Source: Microthrixaceae bacterium (lineage in GTDB: Bacteria; Actinomycetota; Acidimicrobiia; Acidimicrobiales; Microtrichaceae). Taken from it: a DNA stretch of 64,000 nucleotides. A model generated the notes under the pieces. It was given only the letters and a program-made list of their open reading frames with translations, searched no databases and was not told where the DNA came from. The DNA is taken from positions 434,001-498,000 of the forward strand of contig JAMLGM010000001.1 of assembly GCA_023957975.1 (NCBI GenBank). The letters run 5' to 3'. Shown piece by piece: positions 48,045 through 56,598 of the stretch. Position 1 is the stretch's first letter, and each line of letters begins with the position of its first letter. The translations under genes were made by a program, and so were the position numbers.

Positions 48045-48060
48045 GATAGGGCCGCCTAAC
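48045..48060. promoter_or_regulatory. Candidate DtxR-type operator (copy 4) upstream of etfD
   Basis: GATAGGGCCGCCTAAC matches GTTAGG-N4-CCTAAC at 11 of 12 defined bases. It lies 59 bp before the etfD ATG and after the stop of the cNMP-binding gene. Confidence 0.5.
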
Positions 48061-48099
48061 CGCGGCTCCGTGATCCGGGGGGCCGGCGACGGGCGCGGG

Positions 48100-48522
48100 T
48101 CAGCCCCCCGGCGGGTGTTCGAGATCTCTGATGATGCCGGCGAGCGTCGCCATGATCTTGCGAGCAATGCCCGGCTGTTCGTCGAGCAGGCCCATGAACG
48201 CAGGTCGATGGATCACCAGCAGACGCATCGGGGTGGCTGCATCGACGTTGGCCGTTCGGGTGCCGCCGTCGAGGAGCGCGAGCTCGCCGAAGTGGTCACC
48301 GACCGAGAGTTCGGCGATGGCTCGGTTGTCGAGCACCACCGTGGCGGTTCCCTCCAGGATCACGAACGCCTCCCGGGCCGAATCGCCCTGTTCGACGATG
48401 CGGTGACCCTCGGCGATGTCGACCTCGTCGCTGAGGCGGGCGACCTGTTCGAGTTCCTTGTCGGAACACCCGTGGAAAAGTCGGATGTTCCGAAGCGGTT
48501 CGAGGTAATCGAAACGTGACAC
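48100..48522 (-). CDS. Cyclic nucleotide-binding domain protein
   Basis: A 140-residue stand-alone cNMP-binding domain starting with GTG. The phosphate-binding cassette GDHFGELALLDGGTRTANV contains the key Gly-Glu and Arg, so cAMP or cGMP binding is likely. There is no DNA-binding domain, so it may regulate a partner protein by contact. A predicted adenylyl cyclase is encoded about 2 kb away at 50530, a possible source of ligand. It ends 40 bp before the etfD operator. Confidence 0.85.
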   Translation of the reverse strand: MSRFDYLEPLRNIRLFHGCSDKELEQVARLSDEVDIAEGHRIVEQGDSAREAFVILEGTATVVLDNRAIAELSVGDHFGELALLDGGTRTANVDAATPMRLLVIHRPAFMGLLDEQPGIARKIMATLAGIIRDLEHPPGG

Positions 48523-48588
48523 GCCCGTCAGCTTAGCTCATGGGTCTCGGCGAGCTATCTAAAATGCAGATAGTTTCCATCTCTTGGG

Positions 48589-48617
48589 TTGACAGGATCG
48601 TGGGGCGTGGGCATACT
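48589..48617 (+). promoter_or_regulatory. Plus-strand promoter in a gap with no plus-strand gene
   Basis: TTGACA (48589-48594), a 17-bp spacer and CATACT (48612-48617) are close to the sigma-70 consensus. No plus-strand coding region follows before 50530, so it most likely drives the structured RNA at 48624-48810. Confidence 0.6.
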
Positions 48618-48623
48618 GAGTTC

Positions 48624-48810
48624 CAGGTCAGCGCAGCGATTCGAAAAGCCGAAAAGGGGGTTGGGTTGAAGCGCTGATGATCGGAAACTGCCACGTTCGT
48701 CGACACCTCCCGCGAACCTTCGGATGATTGATCTGTTGAGACCCACGACGTCTCCGGAACACTCACCGGGTTCGCTCGCAAGCCGGGCCGACGGACGTGG
48801 CAGTTTCTAT
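48624..48810 (+). ncRNA. Candidate structured non-coding RNA
   Basis: Occupies the 302-bp gap 48523-48824. A first hairpin pairs TCAGCGC (48628-48634) with GCGCTGA (48671-48677) around a G-rich loop (AAAAGGGGGTTGGG). A second element has a 20-bp closing stem, 48683-48702 with 48789-48808, with only two G-T pairs. Inside it, GCGAACC (48712-48718) pairs with GGTTCGC (48769-48775). It does not look like 6S, tmRNA, SRP or RNase P RNA. The large stem could instead belong to the 3' end of the minus-strand gene at 48825. The boundaries are estimates. Confidence 0.5.
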
Positions 48811-48824
48811 CTCTGCGTTCGAAC

Positions 48825-50474
48825 TCAGCGAGCGGTGACTTCGTAGACGTCCACGTGCGTTCCGGACGCGAGCGGTCGAAGCGTCACGAGATCGCCGAGT
48901 TCGTCGAGGGTCACTAGGTGACCGTAGGTCGGGTCGAGGGAGATCCATACCAGGCAGTAGCGGGTTCCGGCCTCGGTTCCGGCGATCAGTTGATCGAGGT
49001 CGTCGACGACGTCGTTCGACTCGAGGCCCGTATGTCGCCACGACCATCTGGCGTCGACCCCGGAGCCGTACAGAGCATTGGGGAGGTTCGACACCGTCGG
49101 ACAGTCAGCGGGAATCGCGTCGAGTGCCGGCGACTCGCGAACCACCTCGAACTCGTCGCGCTCGTAGTTGCCGGGGAACAGCGCCGGGTCGGTCGTGAAG
49201 AAGCCGACCATGCCGATGCCGACGACGACATTGAGCACCGCCCAAGCAACAACGCAGTACCGCGCCGCGCGGCTCCACAGGGAGTTCTCGGGCGTGTCCG
49301 GCAACGCCAGCAAGCGATCGGCGACGACCAGGGCGCAGATGACGAGTGGGAGATAGATCGGATTCAGTAGACGAAAGTCGAGTTGATTGAGCCCGGTCGT
49401 CGTGCGCGCATAGAGCATGTACGCGGCGTATACGGCAACGTGGAGGGCGACCAGTCCCACCGGAGAGGCGACGACATCGAGGAGGCCGCGTGCTGAACGA
49501 AAGCGCGTGTCGGCGCGAACCGCACGCCACAGCATCGCCACGACGACCGCAGATCCGGCCGCGCCAACGAGGATCCAGAGTCCGCGCCGCTCGCTTTCGA
49601 TCGCTGGGGACAGGAAGTTCCCGATCGTCGCCGCGGTGTCATAGATGTTGTGGATGAGGCCTCGGGCGCTGGAGTACCGCTCGCCGAGCGTGGTGCCGTC
49701 GGCGTCGATGTTTCGGGCAACCCACGCAGCGGGCAACACCGCCGCGGCCACACCGAACCCGATGCCATGGACGACCCGCTTCGACAATGCTGCACGGCGA
49801 TCAGCCAGGACCCAGAGGCCCACCGTGCCGATATGTACGACTCCGGCGTAGCGGGTCAGGAAACCGGCCCACACCAGGGCTGCAGCCGCGGCGAGCCACA
49901 CGAATGACCCGGTGTCGCGATAGCGAAACATCACCAGGAACAGTCCCAGTGTGATCGCGGCGAACGCGAAGTCGGTCATGAGGAGATGACCGAAGATCAT
50001 CGACGACGCGCCGACGGCGGTGACGGCCATGCCGGCGAAGCGAGGCAACTCGTGACGTGTGAGCCGGCTGAGGATTGCATGCATCAACAGCACCACGACC
50101 GCCGCGGTGATCATGTTCAACAGCACCGCAGCTTGAACGGTGTCGAGGGGCGTCACCTTTGCGACCGCCGCCATGAGCGCCGGCCATCCGGGAGGCCAGA
50201 TGGTGAGCGGGCGCTCAAGGAAGTAGCCGAGGCCCTCGCCGGCGAGGAGCGAATCGGCGATCGCCTGATACCCGACCCCGTCGTCGCCGACGGCGATACC
50301 TCGGAGGTTGCCGATGAGTACGGCGATCGCACTCATTGCAGCCCACAGTGCTGGACGTCGCCACCACACCACGATCGAATCCTCTCCTCGGTGTCGCTGG
50401 GCTCGCGAGGCGCCGCGAGCCGTGCCGCGGTTGCGGCGCTGCTTGCCCGAACGGCCACGCGGAGCGGGGGCCAT
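48825..50474 (-). CDS. GT-C fold membrane glycosyltransferase-like protein
   Basis: A 549-residue polytopic membrane protein with about ten helices. The first external loop contains GDDGVGYQAIADSLLAGEGLGY, and RPLTIWPPGWPALMA follows, the arrangement of GT39/ArnT-like transferases. The acidic pair DD sits where the catalytic acid is expected. A C-terminal soluble tail of about 120 residues follows. The ATG at 50474 is chosen because longer starts would run into the divergent cyclase gene. Substrate unknown. Confidence 0.75.
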   Translation of the reverse strand: MAPAPRGRSGKQRRNRGTARGASRAQRHRGEDSIVVWWRRPALWAAMSAIAVLIGNLRGIAVGDDGVGYQAIADSLLAGEGLGYFLERPLTIWPPGWPALMAAVAKVTPLDTVQAAVLLNMITAAVVVLLMHAILSRLTRHELPRFAGMAVTAVGASSMIFGHLLMTDFAFAAITLGLFLVMFRYRDTGSFVWLAAAAALVWAGFLTRYAGVVHIGTVGLWVLADRRAALSKRVVHGIGFGVAAAVLPAAWVARNIDADGTTLGERYSSARGLIHNIYDTAATIGNFLSPAIESERRGLWILVGAAGSAVVVAMLWRAVRADTRFRSARGLLDVVASPVGLVALHVAVYAAYMLYARTTTGLNQLDFRLLNPIYLPLVICALVVADRLLALPDTPENSLWSRAARYCVVAWAVLNVVVGIGMVGFFTTDPALFPGNYERDEFEVVRESPALDAIPADCPTVSNLPNALYGSGVDARWSWRHTGLESNDVVDDLDQLIAGTEAGTRYCLVWISLDPTYGHLVTLDELGDLVTLRPLASGTHVDVYEVTAR

Positions 50475-50529
50475 GTGTCGTGGGGGACAAGTGTACCGAC
50501 CGGCACGGGTTCGTTCGTAGGATGGTCCT

Positions 50530-53500
50530 GTGAAGTGTGGGACCTGCGGATCCGAGAATTTCCATGACGCTCGGTTCTGCGCATTCTGCGGTGGACCGTT
50601 GCGGGTCCCGGCCGACGAACGTCGCGTCGTCACCGTCGTATTTGCCGACCTGGTCGGGTTCACGACCCTGTCGGAACACCTCGACCCGGAACGGCTGAAG
50701 GGCATCGTCGATCACGCGTTTGAACGCCTGGTGCAAGACATCCACGATTTCGGTGGTCGGGTCGACAAGATCATCGGCGACGCCGTCGTGGCGCTGTTCG
50801 GCGCTCCGGTTGCACACGAGGACGACGCCGAACGGGCGGTGCGCGCCGCACTTCGCATGCACGAGACGCTCGCTGCCTACTCCGCTGAGGTGGAGGTTGA
50901 CATACGGATGCGCATCGGTGTGAACACCGGCGAGGTGCTGGTCGGCGCGCTGCGAGCCGGCGGTGACTACACCGCGATGGGTGACGTGGTGAACACCGCA
51001 TCGCGACTCGAGACCTCGGCCAACCCGGGCGAGGTGCTGGTCGGCCCGGCGACCCACGCGGCGACACTTGCGGTGATCGGCTACGAGTCCCGCGGGTCGT
51101 TGATCATCCGTGGGCGTGAGGGTGCGGTCGACGTGTGGGCGGCGAAGGAGGCGCTCGTTCCTCCCGGGCACCGGTCGCGGCGACACATTCCGATCGTCGG
51201 CCGGGACGCGGAAGTGACGCTGTTGCGCAACCTCGGCGAGTTGTCCATGCGCAACCGGCGAGCCCAGTCGTTGGTGATCATCGGGGAGGCAGGCGTCGGA
51301 AAGACCCGCCTTGTCGAAGAATTGGCGCCGATCATGTTGGGAATCGAGCCGACGACGGTGATGTTCAGCGGTCGCTGCGTTCCCTACGGTGAGTCGAACC
51401 CGTGGTGGCCGATCGCGGAGGTTCTGCGCGACGCGTGCTCGGTCGAATTGTCCGATTCGGTCGACGTCGCCCGTTCCAAGTGCACCGCCGCGGTCCGAGA
51501 GGTGATGGAGCCCGATGCGGTCGCAGACGTGACGGCGCGCCTGTTGCTTCTGCTGGGATACGACGACCCGTCTCGCTCGCGCGACCCCGATCGACTGGCG
51601 GAGTCGACCCGGCAACGCCGCGATCCCGCATCGGGATTTTTGGCCTTCCTCGAAGCGACGTTGCGTGTTCGACCGGTGCTCATGCGGTTGGCCGACCTTC
51701 ACTGGGCCGAACAGGTGGTGATCGAGTTGGTCGACGAGATGATGGTGCGGATGGCTCGTCGCCCACTCGTGTTCGTCGCGACCGGACGACGGGCGCTGAC
51801 CGAGCGTTGGTCGCCGGCGACGGGACGTCACAACACACTGGTTCTCAATCTGGGTGCCCTGCCGAGGCAGGCCTCCGAACAGTTGCTCGACTCGATACTG
51901 GGTGCCGGCTCGCCCCAGGCCGTGCGCGACATGCTGATCGACCGCAGCGGCGGGAATCCTCTCTATCTCGAGGAGTTGGCGACGCTCATCGGCGGACGAG
52001 AGCACGCTTCGGCCACACTCGATCTCGACGAACTCCCCGACACTTTGCGGGGGCTCATCGGGGCGAGAATCGACGACCTCACCGCTGATGAGCAGGGCGT
52101 GTTGGCCGACGCCTCGGTATGGGGGCCGGAAGGCCCGGTGGCCGCGCTCCGAGAACTCGGGCAAACGATTCGGGGTCGCGCCGACGTCGACCCGTTGATC
52201 GCCACCCTGTCGTTGAAGGACATCCTGGTCGCCGAGTCGGGTGTGTGGAGGTTCCGCAGCGATCTCCTGCGTGAGGTCGCGTACTCGCGGCTGACAAAGA
52301 GCGAACGTATGCGTCGACATCGCGGCATTGCCGAGTACATCGGCGAGCGTCGCCCCGGGGTCCCCGACACCGCTGCGGTCGACCTGTTGGCCCGCCACTA
52401 CGGTGAGGCGGCGCGCCTCACCCTCGAACTCGACCCGACTGCGCCGGATCGCGAACTCATCGCGGCGGCGATCCAGTGGATCGGCGAGGCGGCTCGGCGA
52501 GCGGCCGACGGTGACTCCTGGGTTGCGGCGGCGACGCTGAACGAGCAGGGGATCGAACTGGCGGCGGCGGTCGATCGCGCTGCCGACCTACTGAGGTTCA
52601 CGACGGGGCGAGGCACCGCTCGGTGCGAATTGTGGGACAACGATGGCGCGCAACACGACGCCGCCGCGGCACTCGATCTGGCCGACCGTCTCGGAGATGA
52701 GGCCGGACGGGCCGCTGCGGAGTTGCTTCGCGGAGCGGTCGATGCGCGCAGCAACCGCGTCGAGGAGGCACACGTTTGGTTCGACCGGGCCATCGAACGG
52801 TTCCGTGACATCGGTGACGAGCGCGGACGGGCCGTCGCCCTTCGCCGAAAAGGGATGGCCTTGCTCGTTGTCGGTAACGCCCGCGAGGCTGAAGGGCCGC
52901 TCAACGAGTCGCTGGTTGCGTTTCGCCAGCTTGGCGATCGTCGGGGGCAGGCATGGGCGCTGCAGAATCTGGCGTGGATCGGATTCATCACCGGTCGAAC
53001 GGCGGTGGCAGAAGACCGGCTCGCCGACGCCTATCAGGTGTTTGCTGAACTTGGAGACCCGACGGGGACCGCATGGTGCGACGGATTGTTGGCGTACGTT
53101 CGCTATTACCAGGGGCGCTTTGCCGAGGCGAACACGCTCGCTCGCGACTCGTTCGACGCGGCGAAACGGCGGGGAGATCGCTGGGGTCAGGCGATGTCGC
53201 TCGTCGTCGTCGGCGCGACCGATCTGTGGGAAGGCCAGTCCGCTGCGTCGGCCAAGCGCACCGCCGACGCGTTGAAACTGTTCGAACAGATGCACGACAT
53301 GTCGTGGGTCCGTCAGACCACGGCGCTGCACGCCCGGGCACTCGCTGCGAGCGGTCGGGTGACCGAAAGCCTTGCTGCCCTCGAGCGCCTCGATAGCGGG
53401 AGCGAGCATTCGGGGTGGATCGGTCAGCCGCTGATGGTCACCGCCGGTGTGCTCGCAACACTGGTGCATCTCGGCGGAGGCTCGACAGATGGCGACCGAC

Positions 53501-54063
53501 TCTTCGACGACATCCTTTCGGCTGTTGAAGGTGCCGAGAACCCAGCGCCGGTCGAGTTGTACAACGCCGCGATCCTTGCCTCGTTGCAGCGAGGATCGTT
53601 GGACAGAGCGATCGAGTTTGCGGCGCTGTGTGAACGCGAGCTAGGCGAATCAGGTCAGGCGCCGAGCGTCGTTCGTAACGGATATGCACTGAGTGCGCCG
53701 GCGTTGCTGGCGGCAGTCCGTGGCGAACACGACGCCGTTGCGGCGCTGTTGGCTTCGGACGAACCGGTGACCTATACCGATCGCGCCTTGTTGCATGTGG
53801 CGGTGGCGCTGGGTCGCGGCGAGGGTTGGCTCGGCAATCTCGCGTTCGCTGAGTCGGTTGTGCGCGCTACCGACGACGTCGTGTCTCAGGCGACCGTCGC
53901 GTTGGCGAAGGCCACGATCGGCCGTGCGGTCGGCCATCTCGATGCGCCTCGTTGGGAGGCGTTGGCCGCCGAGCACTGGGACGCCATCGGGATCGAGCCG
54001 TCGGGTTGGACGCGGGTGTTTCTCACAGCGGTCGCGACAATGCCCGCCGCCCCCATGTCGTAA
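50530..54063 (+). CDS. Class III adenylyl cyclase fused to AAA/NACHT-like ATPase and TPR repeats
   Basis: A 1177-residue signalling protein. An N-terminal zinc ribbon (Cys3, Cys6, Cys17, Cys20) precedes a class III cyclase domain. The metal ligands Asp40 and Asp84, the ATP-specifying pair Lys80 and Asp152, and the transition-state residues Asn155 and Arg159 are all present, so cAMP synthesis is predicted. An ATPase domain (Walker A IIGEAGVGKTRL near 250) and a long helical TPR-like region (about 620-1170) follow, as in LuxR/MalT-type and Rv0386-like proteins. The GTG start follows TAGGAT by exactly 6 nt, indicating a leaderless mRNA. Confidence 0.92.
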   Translation: MKCGTCGSENFHDARFCAFCGGPLRVPADERRVVTVVFADLVGFTTLSEHLDPERLKGIVDHAFERLVQDIHDFGGRVDKIIGDAVVALFGAPVAHEDDAERAVRAALRMHETLAAYSAEVEVDIRMRIGVNTGEVLVGALRAGGDYTAMGDVVNTASRLETSANPGEVLVGPATHAATLAVIGYESRGSLIIRGREGAVDVWAAKEALVPPGHRSRRHIPIVGRDAEVTLLRNLGELSMRNRRAQSLVIIGEAGVGKTRLVEELAPIMLGIEPTTVMFSGRCVPYGESNPWWPIAEVLRDACSVELSDSVDVARSKCTAAVREVMEPDAVADVTARLLLLLGYDDPSRSRDPDRLAESTRQRRDPASGFLAFLEATLRVRPVLMRLADLHWAEQVVIELVDEMMVRMARRPLVFVATGRRALTERWSPATGRHNTLVLNLGALPRQASEQLLDSILGAGSPQAVRDMLIDRSGGNPLYLEELATLIGGREHASATLDLDELPDTLRGLIGARIDDLTADEQGVLADASVWGPEGPVAALRELGQTIRGRADVDPLIATLSLKDILVAESGVWRFRSDLLREVAYSRLTKSERMRRHRGIAEYIGERRPGVPDTAAVDLLARHYGEAARLTLELDPTAPDRELIAAAIQWIGEAARRAADGDSWVAAATLNEQGIELAAAVDRAADLLRFTTGRGTARCELWDNDGAQHDAAAALDLADRLGDEAGRAAAELLRGAVDARSNRVEEAHVWFDRAIERFRDIGDERGRAVALRRKGMALLVVGNAREAEGPLNESLVAFRQLGDRRGQAWALQNLAWIGFITGRTAVAEDRLADAYQVFAELGDPTGTAWCDGLLAYVRYYQGRFAEANTLARDSFDAAKRRGDRWGQAMSLVVVGATDLWEGQSAASAKRTADALKLFEQMHDMSWVRQTTALHARALAASGRVTESLAALERLDSGSEHSGWIGQPLMVTAGVLATLVHLGGGSTDGDRLFDDILSAVEGAENPAPVELYNAAILASLQRGSLDRAIEFAALCERELGESGQAPSVVRNGYALSAPALLAAVRGEHDAVAALLASDEPVTYTDRALLHVAVALGRGEGWLGNLAFAESVVRATDDVVSQATVALAKATIGRAVGHLDAPRWEALAAEHWDAIGIEPSGWTRVFLTAVATMPAAPMS

Positions 54064-54112
54064 TGACACGAAGACGACGGGCATCGGGTGAATCGCTGGT
54101 GAGGTGCGAACC

Positions 54113-54748
54113 TCAGCCCTGGGGCTGGGCGACGTAGCGAAGATAGGGCTTCTCCGCGCGCCAGCCTTCGGGGAACTTCTCCTTGGCGTCGTCATCGCTG
54201 ACCGTGGAGCCAATGATGACCTCGTCGCCTTGTTTCCAGTCCGCCGGGGTGGCGACCGAGTGCTTCGACGTGAGTTGCAGGGAGTCGATCACCCGCAGGA
54301 TCTCGTCGAAGTTGCGCCCAGTTGATGCGGGGTAGGTGAGAATGAGCTTCACCTTGTTGTCGCCACCGATGATGTAGACCGACCGGACGGTCAAGGTGTT
54401 GTCGGCGTTGGGGTGGATCATGTCGTACAGGTCGGACACCTTGCGGTCGGTGTCGGCGATGATCGGGTAATTCGGACGGGTGCCCTGGGTTTCCTCGATG
54501 TCGTCGGCCCAACCGTGGTGGTTGGTGAGCTCGTCGACCGAGAGCCCGATCGCCTTCACGTTGCGCTTGTCGAATTCCGGCTTGAGCCGGGCGACGGTGC
54601 CGAGTTCGGTGGTGCAAACCGGTGTGAAGTCCTTCGGGTGGGAGAACAAGATGGCCCAGCTGTCACCCTTCCACTCGCGGAAGTTGATGGTGCCTTCTGT
54701 GGTTTCGGCGGTGAAATCCGGGGCCTCGTCGCCAAGTCGAACGGTCAT
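54113..54748 (-). CDS. 1-Cys peroxiredoxin (Prx6 type)
   Basis: Reduces peroxides. The 211-residue protein has the peroxidatic motif PVCTTE with Cys45, and no other cysteine occurs, so it is a 1-Cys enzyme of the Prx6/AhpC-TSA group. The C-terminal 1-cysPrx domain (about 150-205) is present. The ATG at 54748 is used; GTGAGG 7 nt before it is a good ribosome site and the GTG at 54760 would consume that site. It is divergent from the phasin-like gene. Confidence 0.92.
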   Translation of the reverse strand: MTVRLGDEAPDFTAETTEGTINFREWKGDSWAILFSHPKDFTPVCTTELGTVARLKPEFDKRNVKAIGLSVDELTNHHGWADDIEETQGTRPNYPIIADTDRKVSDLYDMIHPNADNTLTVRSVYIIGGDNKVKLILTYPASTGRNFDEILRVIDSLQLTSKHSVATPADWKQGDEVIIGSTVSDDDAKEKFPEGWRAEKPYLRYVAQPQG

Positions 54749-54883
54749 GTAATGCCTCACTTGTTGCTTCGTTTGTGTGGGGATCGGATGATTCCCAATT
54801 CCCGACCAAACTAGTCGGGTTTAGCTGGACCGGTCAAAAGATCGACAGGGCAAGGCGGTGTGACGGATGCCGCTGCAAACAAT

Positions 54884-54919
54884 TGCAAGCATTTGCTTGC
54901 AGTCGAAGCGGTTGCTTGC
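54884..54919. promoter_or_regulatory. TGCAAGCA-TT-TGCTTGCA palindrome plus an extra half-site
   Basis: Perfect 8-bp arms at 54884-54891 and 54894-54901, with another TGCTTGC at 54913-54919. It lies 70-100 bp before the phasin-like ATG in a locally AT-richer region, as expected for an operator. The cognate regulator is unknown; phasin promoters in other bacteria carry TGC-rich PhaR sites, but the family link here is speculation. Confidence 0.45.
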
Positions 54920-54987
54920 TACAGTTAGCACTATCAAGCCTTGAGTCGCACTCCCCCCAGCGGCTCCCTCGGCCGAAAGGAAACATC

Positions 54988-55332
54988 ATGGCTACTCCAG
55001 TCCTTGAGAAGATCACCACCGTCCAGACCCAGGTCGTCGACACGATCGCTCTGGTGAAGGAACCCATCACCACCGGCGTGACCACCGTCGTCGACTTCGT
55101 CATCGGCAAGGTCCCGAACATTCCGGCCGTGCCCTACGCCGACCAGATTCCGACGCCGAAGGAAGTCATCGACAACCAGTACAAGTTCGCCAAGTCGGTC
55201 ATCGACGTGAACAAGGACATCGCCCTCTCGCTGGCCAAGGCTGCGGCGCCGATCACCGACAAGGTGCTCGATCGTCACACCCCGGCCGCTCGCAAGGGCA
55301 CGACCGCTACCGCCGCCAAGAAGTCGGCGTAG
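54988..55332 (+). CDS. Phasin-like small protein with a basic Ala/Lys tail
   Basis: A 114-residue soluble, helical protein. The middle part, PTPKEVIDNQYKFAKSVIDV followed by NKDIALSLAKAAAPI, resembles the amphipathic core of phasins, which coat polyhydroxyalkanoate granules. The C-terminus is Ala/Lys/Thr-rich (KGTTATAAKKSA), like HbhA-type tails. GAAAGGAAA precedes the ATG at 54988; an earlier in-frame ATG at 54775 lies in non-coding sequence. The gene's 3' UTR carries four C6 hairpins. Confidence 0.6.
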   Translation: MATPVLEKITTVQTQVVDTIALVKEPITTGVTTVVDFVIGKVPNIPAVPYADQIPTPKEVIDNQYKFAKSVIDVNKDIALSLAKAAAPITDKVLDRHTPAARKGTTATAAKKSA

Positions 55333-55360
55333 GTCCAAAGTCACCGTTCCCTACGGGTGA

Positions 55361-55534
55361 ACGGGCCCGGAGCCACATCCCCCCTGATGGCTCCGGGACG
55401 ACGCTGACACCCCCCTGTCGGCGCTTGCAATCGCCGCGGCCCCACGAATCCTCCCCCCTTTTCGTGCCGGGACCCCACGGCGACATGCGAAAGTGCGAAG
55501 GCCCCGTCCCCCCACGGGGCCTTCGCCGCGTTTT
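55361..55534 (+). ncRNA. Array of four hairpins with C6 loops, 3' of the phasin-like gene
   Basis: Four consecutive stem-loops each expose six cytosines: 55366-55397 (10-bp stem, C6 at 55379-55384), 55402-55423 (8-bp stem, loop exactly CCCCCC), 55443-55466 (6-bp stem, C6 at 55453-55458) and 55495-55526 (13-bp stem, loop exactly CCCCCC) followed by TTTT. It looks like a 6C-type antisense RNA but with twice as many C-loops. It may be processed from the phasin mRNA or have its own start. Confidence 0.65.
55495..55534 (+). terminator. Intrinsic terminator with a C6 loop
   Basis: GCGAAGGCCCCGT and ACGGGGCCTTCGC form a perfect 13-bp stem around CCCCCC, followed by CGCGTTTT. It ends plus-strand transcription after the phasin-like gene and the C6 array. 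Confidence 0.7.
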
Positions 55535-55564
55535 CGAACTCGTCCGGTGCGAACTCGTCCGGTT
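55535..55564 (+). repeat. 15-bp tandem repeat
   Basis: CGAACTCGTCCGGTG is followed directly by CGAACTCGTCCGGTT. It lies between the C6 terminator and the lipoprotein 3' end. Significance unknown. Confidence 0.6.
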
Positions 55565-55576
55565 CGGCCAGCGGTA

Positions 55577-56446
55577 TCAGGCCGGCCTGCCGCCGAACGG
55601 CTCCAGCGGGTTGGACAAGGCGGGAACGGGCAAGGTCGGGCCGGGTGCCGTCGTTGAGGTGGTGCTCTGTCGGCGCCACGCAGTGTCGTAACCGACAATC
55701 ACGTCCTCATAGGTTGCGAGCGCGCCGTCGGGTAGGTGGCCGATGTACCACCCGGGGACACCTTCGAAGTTCGCGGCCTTCGGCAGAATGACGGTCTCGG
55801 TCGATGTCGAATCGTTCCAGTCGGGTTCCGGGCGCGACGCACGCCAGGCCTTGAAACGCAACTCGTTGCCCTCGACCGCCGCACACAGCCGTCGGGGGGT
55901 ATCGACGGAGTCGACGGGGCCGAATCGGCGACGGAGATCCACCGAGGTCAGCAGCGTCGCGGGCACCGCGCCGCGGCGAGCGGTGTCCCAGAGGTGAACG
56001 TTGTAGACCCACGTCGCCCCGAACATGATGTTCTTGGTCACGGTGATGGCTCGTACCCGAGCGTCATCGGTGCGGATGCGCAACGCCACCCCTTCCTGGG
56101 TGCCACCACCCTCGTGGCGAACGGTGGCGCACGACCACTGGGAGGAACCGGCCATGGCGTTGTTCCACGCGAACACGCTTCGGGCGTTCGACCCCGTCGA
56201 TCTTGCGTCGGTGGCCTCCACGAGAATCGAACGCTCGTCGACAGCGCGCAGGGTGGTGATCTCACGGTTCGGGCGGGTGATCTCGAACAAGTCGGTCGCT
56301 CGATCGGGTTCCGGGAAGCTGGATGCTTCCGACACCTCGCTGCAGCTCACCGCCAGCGTCGACAGGCCCACGAACACCAGGATCGACAACCCGCGCGCGG
56401 TGGCCCCCGTGATACCGGATCGCGTCGTGCTCAAACGCCGGAACAT
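55577..56446 (-). CDS. Putative lipoprotein of unknown function
   Basis: A 289-residue exported protein. The signal peptide ends in lipobox LAVSC with Cys35. The mature part has no recognised family. Two cysteines (in WSCATV and RRLCAA) may form a disulphide, and the protein ends in a Pro/Thr-rich tail. The ATG at 56446 is used because AAGGCGG precedes it and upstream sequence to 56683 is non-coding. Convergent with the phasin-like gene and flanked on both sides by C-rich hairpin RNAs. Confidence 0.7.
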   Translation of the reverse strand: MFRRLSTTRSGITGATARGLSILVFVGLSTLAVSCSEVSEASSFPEPDRATDLFEITRPNREITTLRAVDERSILVEATDARSTGSNARSVFAWNNAMAGSSQWSCATVRHEGGGTQEGVALRIRTDDARVRAITVTKNIMFGATWVYNVHLWDTARRGAVPATLLTSVDLRRRFGPVDSVDTPRRLCAAVEGNELRFKAWRASRPEPDWNDSTSTETVILPKAANFEGVPGWYIGHLPDGALATYEDVIVGYDTAWRRQSTTSTTAPGPTLPVPALSNPLEPFGGRPA

Positions 56447-56598
56447 GGTCACGTCACCGCCTTGGGAGCCGCCTGTATGGACCGATGAGTTTACGGGGTC
56501 GGGCGACAGTCGGCATCGGCAATGTGTGAAAAGCGCCATAACGACGCCAAATCGGATGCTAACTGGAGTGAGCGAAGCTATGGTGAGTGGCGTTGCGA

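Noticed and set aside
46097..48046. 649-codon plus-strand open frame
   Set aside because: Antisense shadow of etfD; the sense strand has clear Fe-S motifs.
48624..48810. 6S RNA as the identity of the structured RNA
   Set aside because: The ends do not pair into one long rod with a central bubble, so the 6S architecture does not fit.
50215..52398. 727-codon minus-strand open frame
   Set aside because: Antisense to the adenylyl cyclase; composition typical of a shadow frame.
54930..54950. CTTGAGT-like sequence upstream of the phasin-like gene
   Set aside because: No matching second half at the correct spacing; likely chance.
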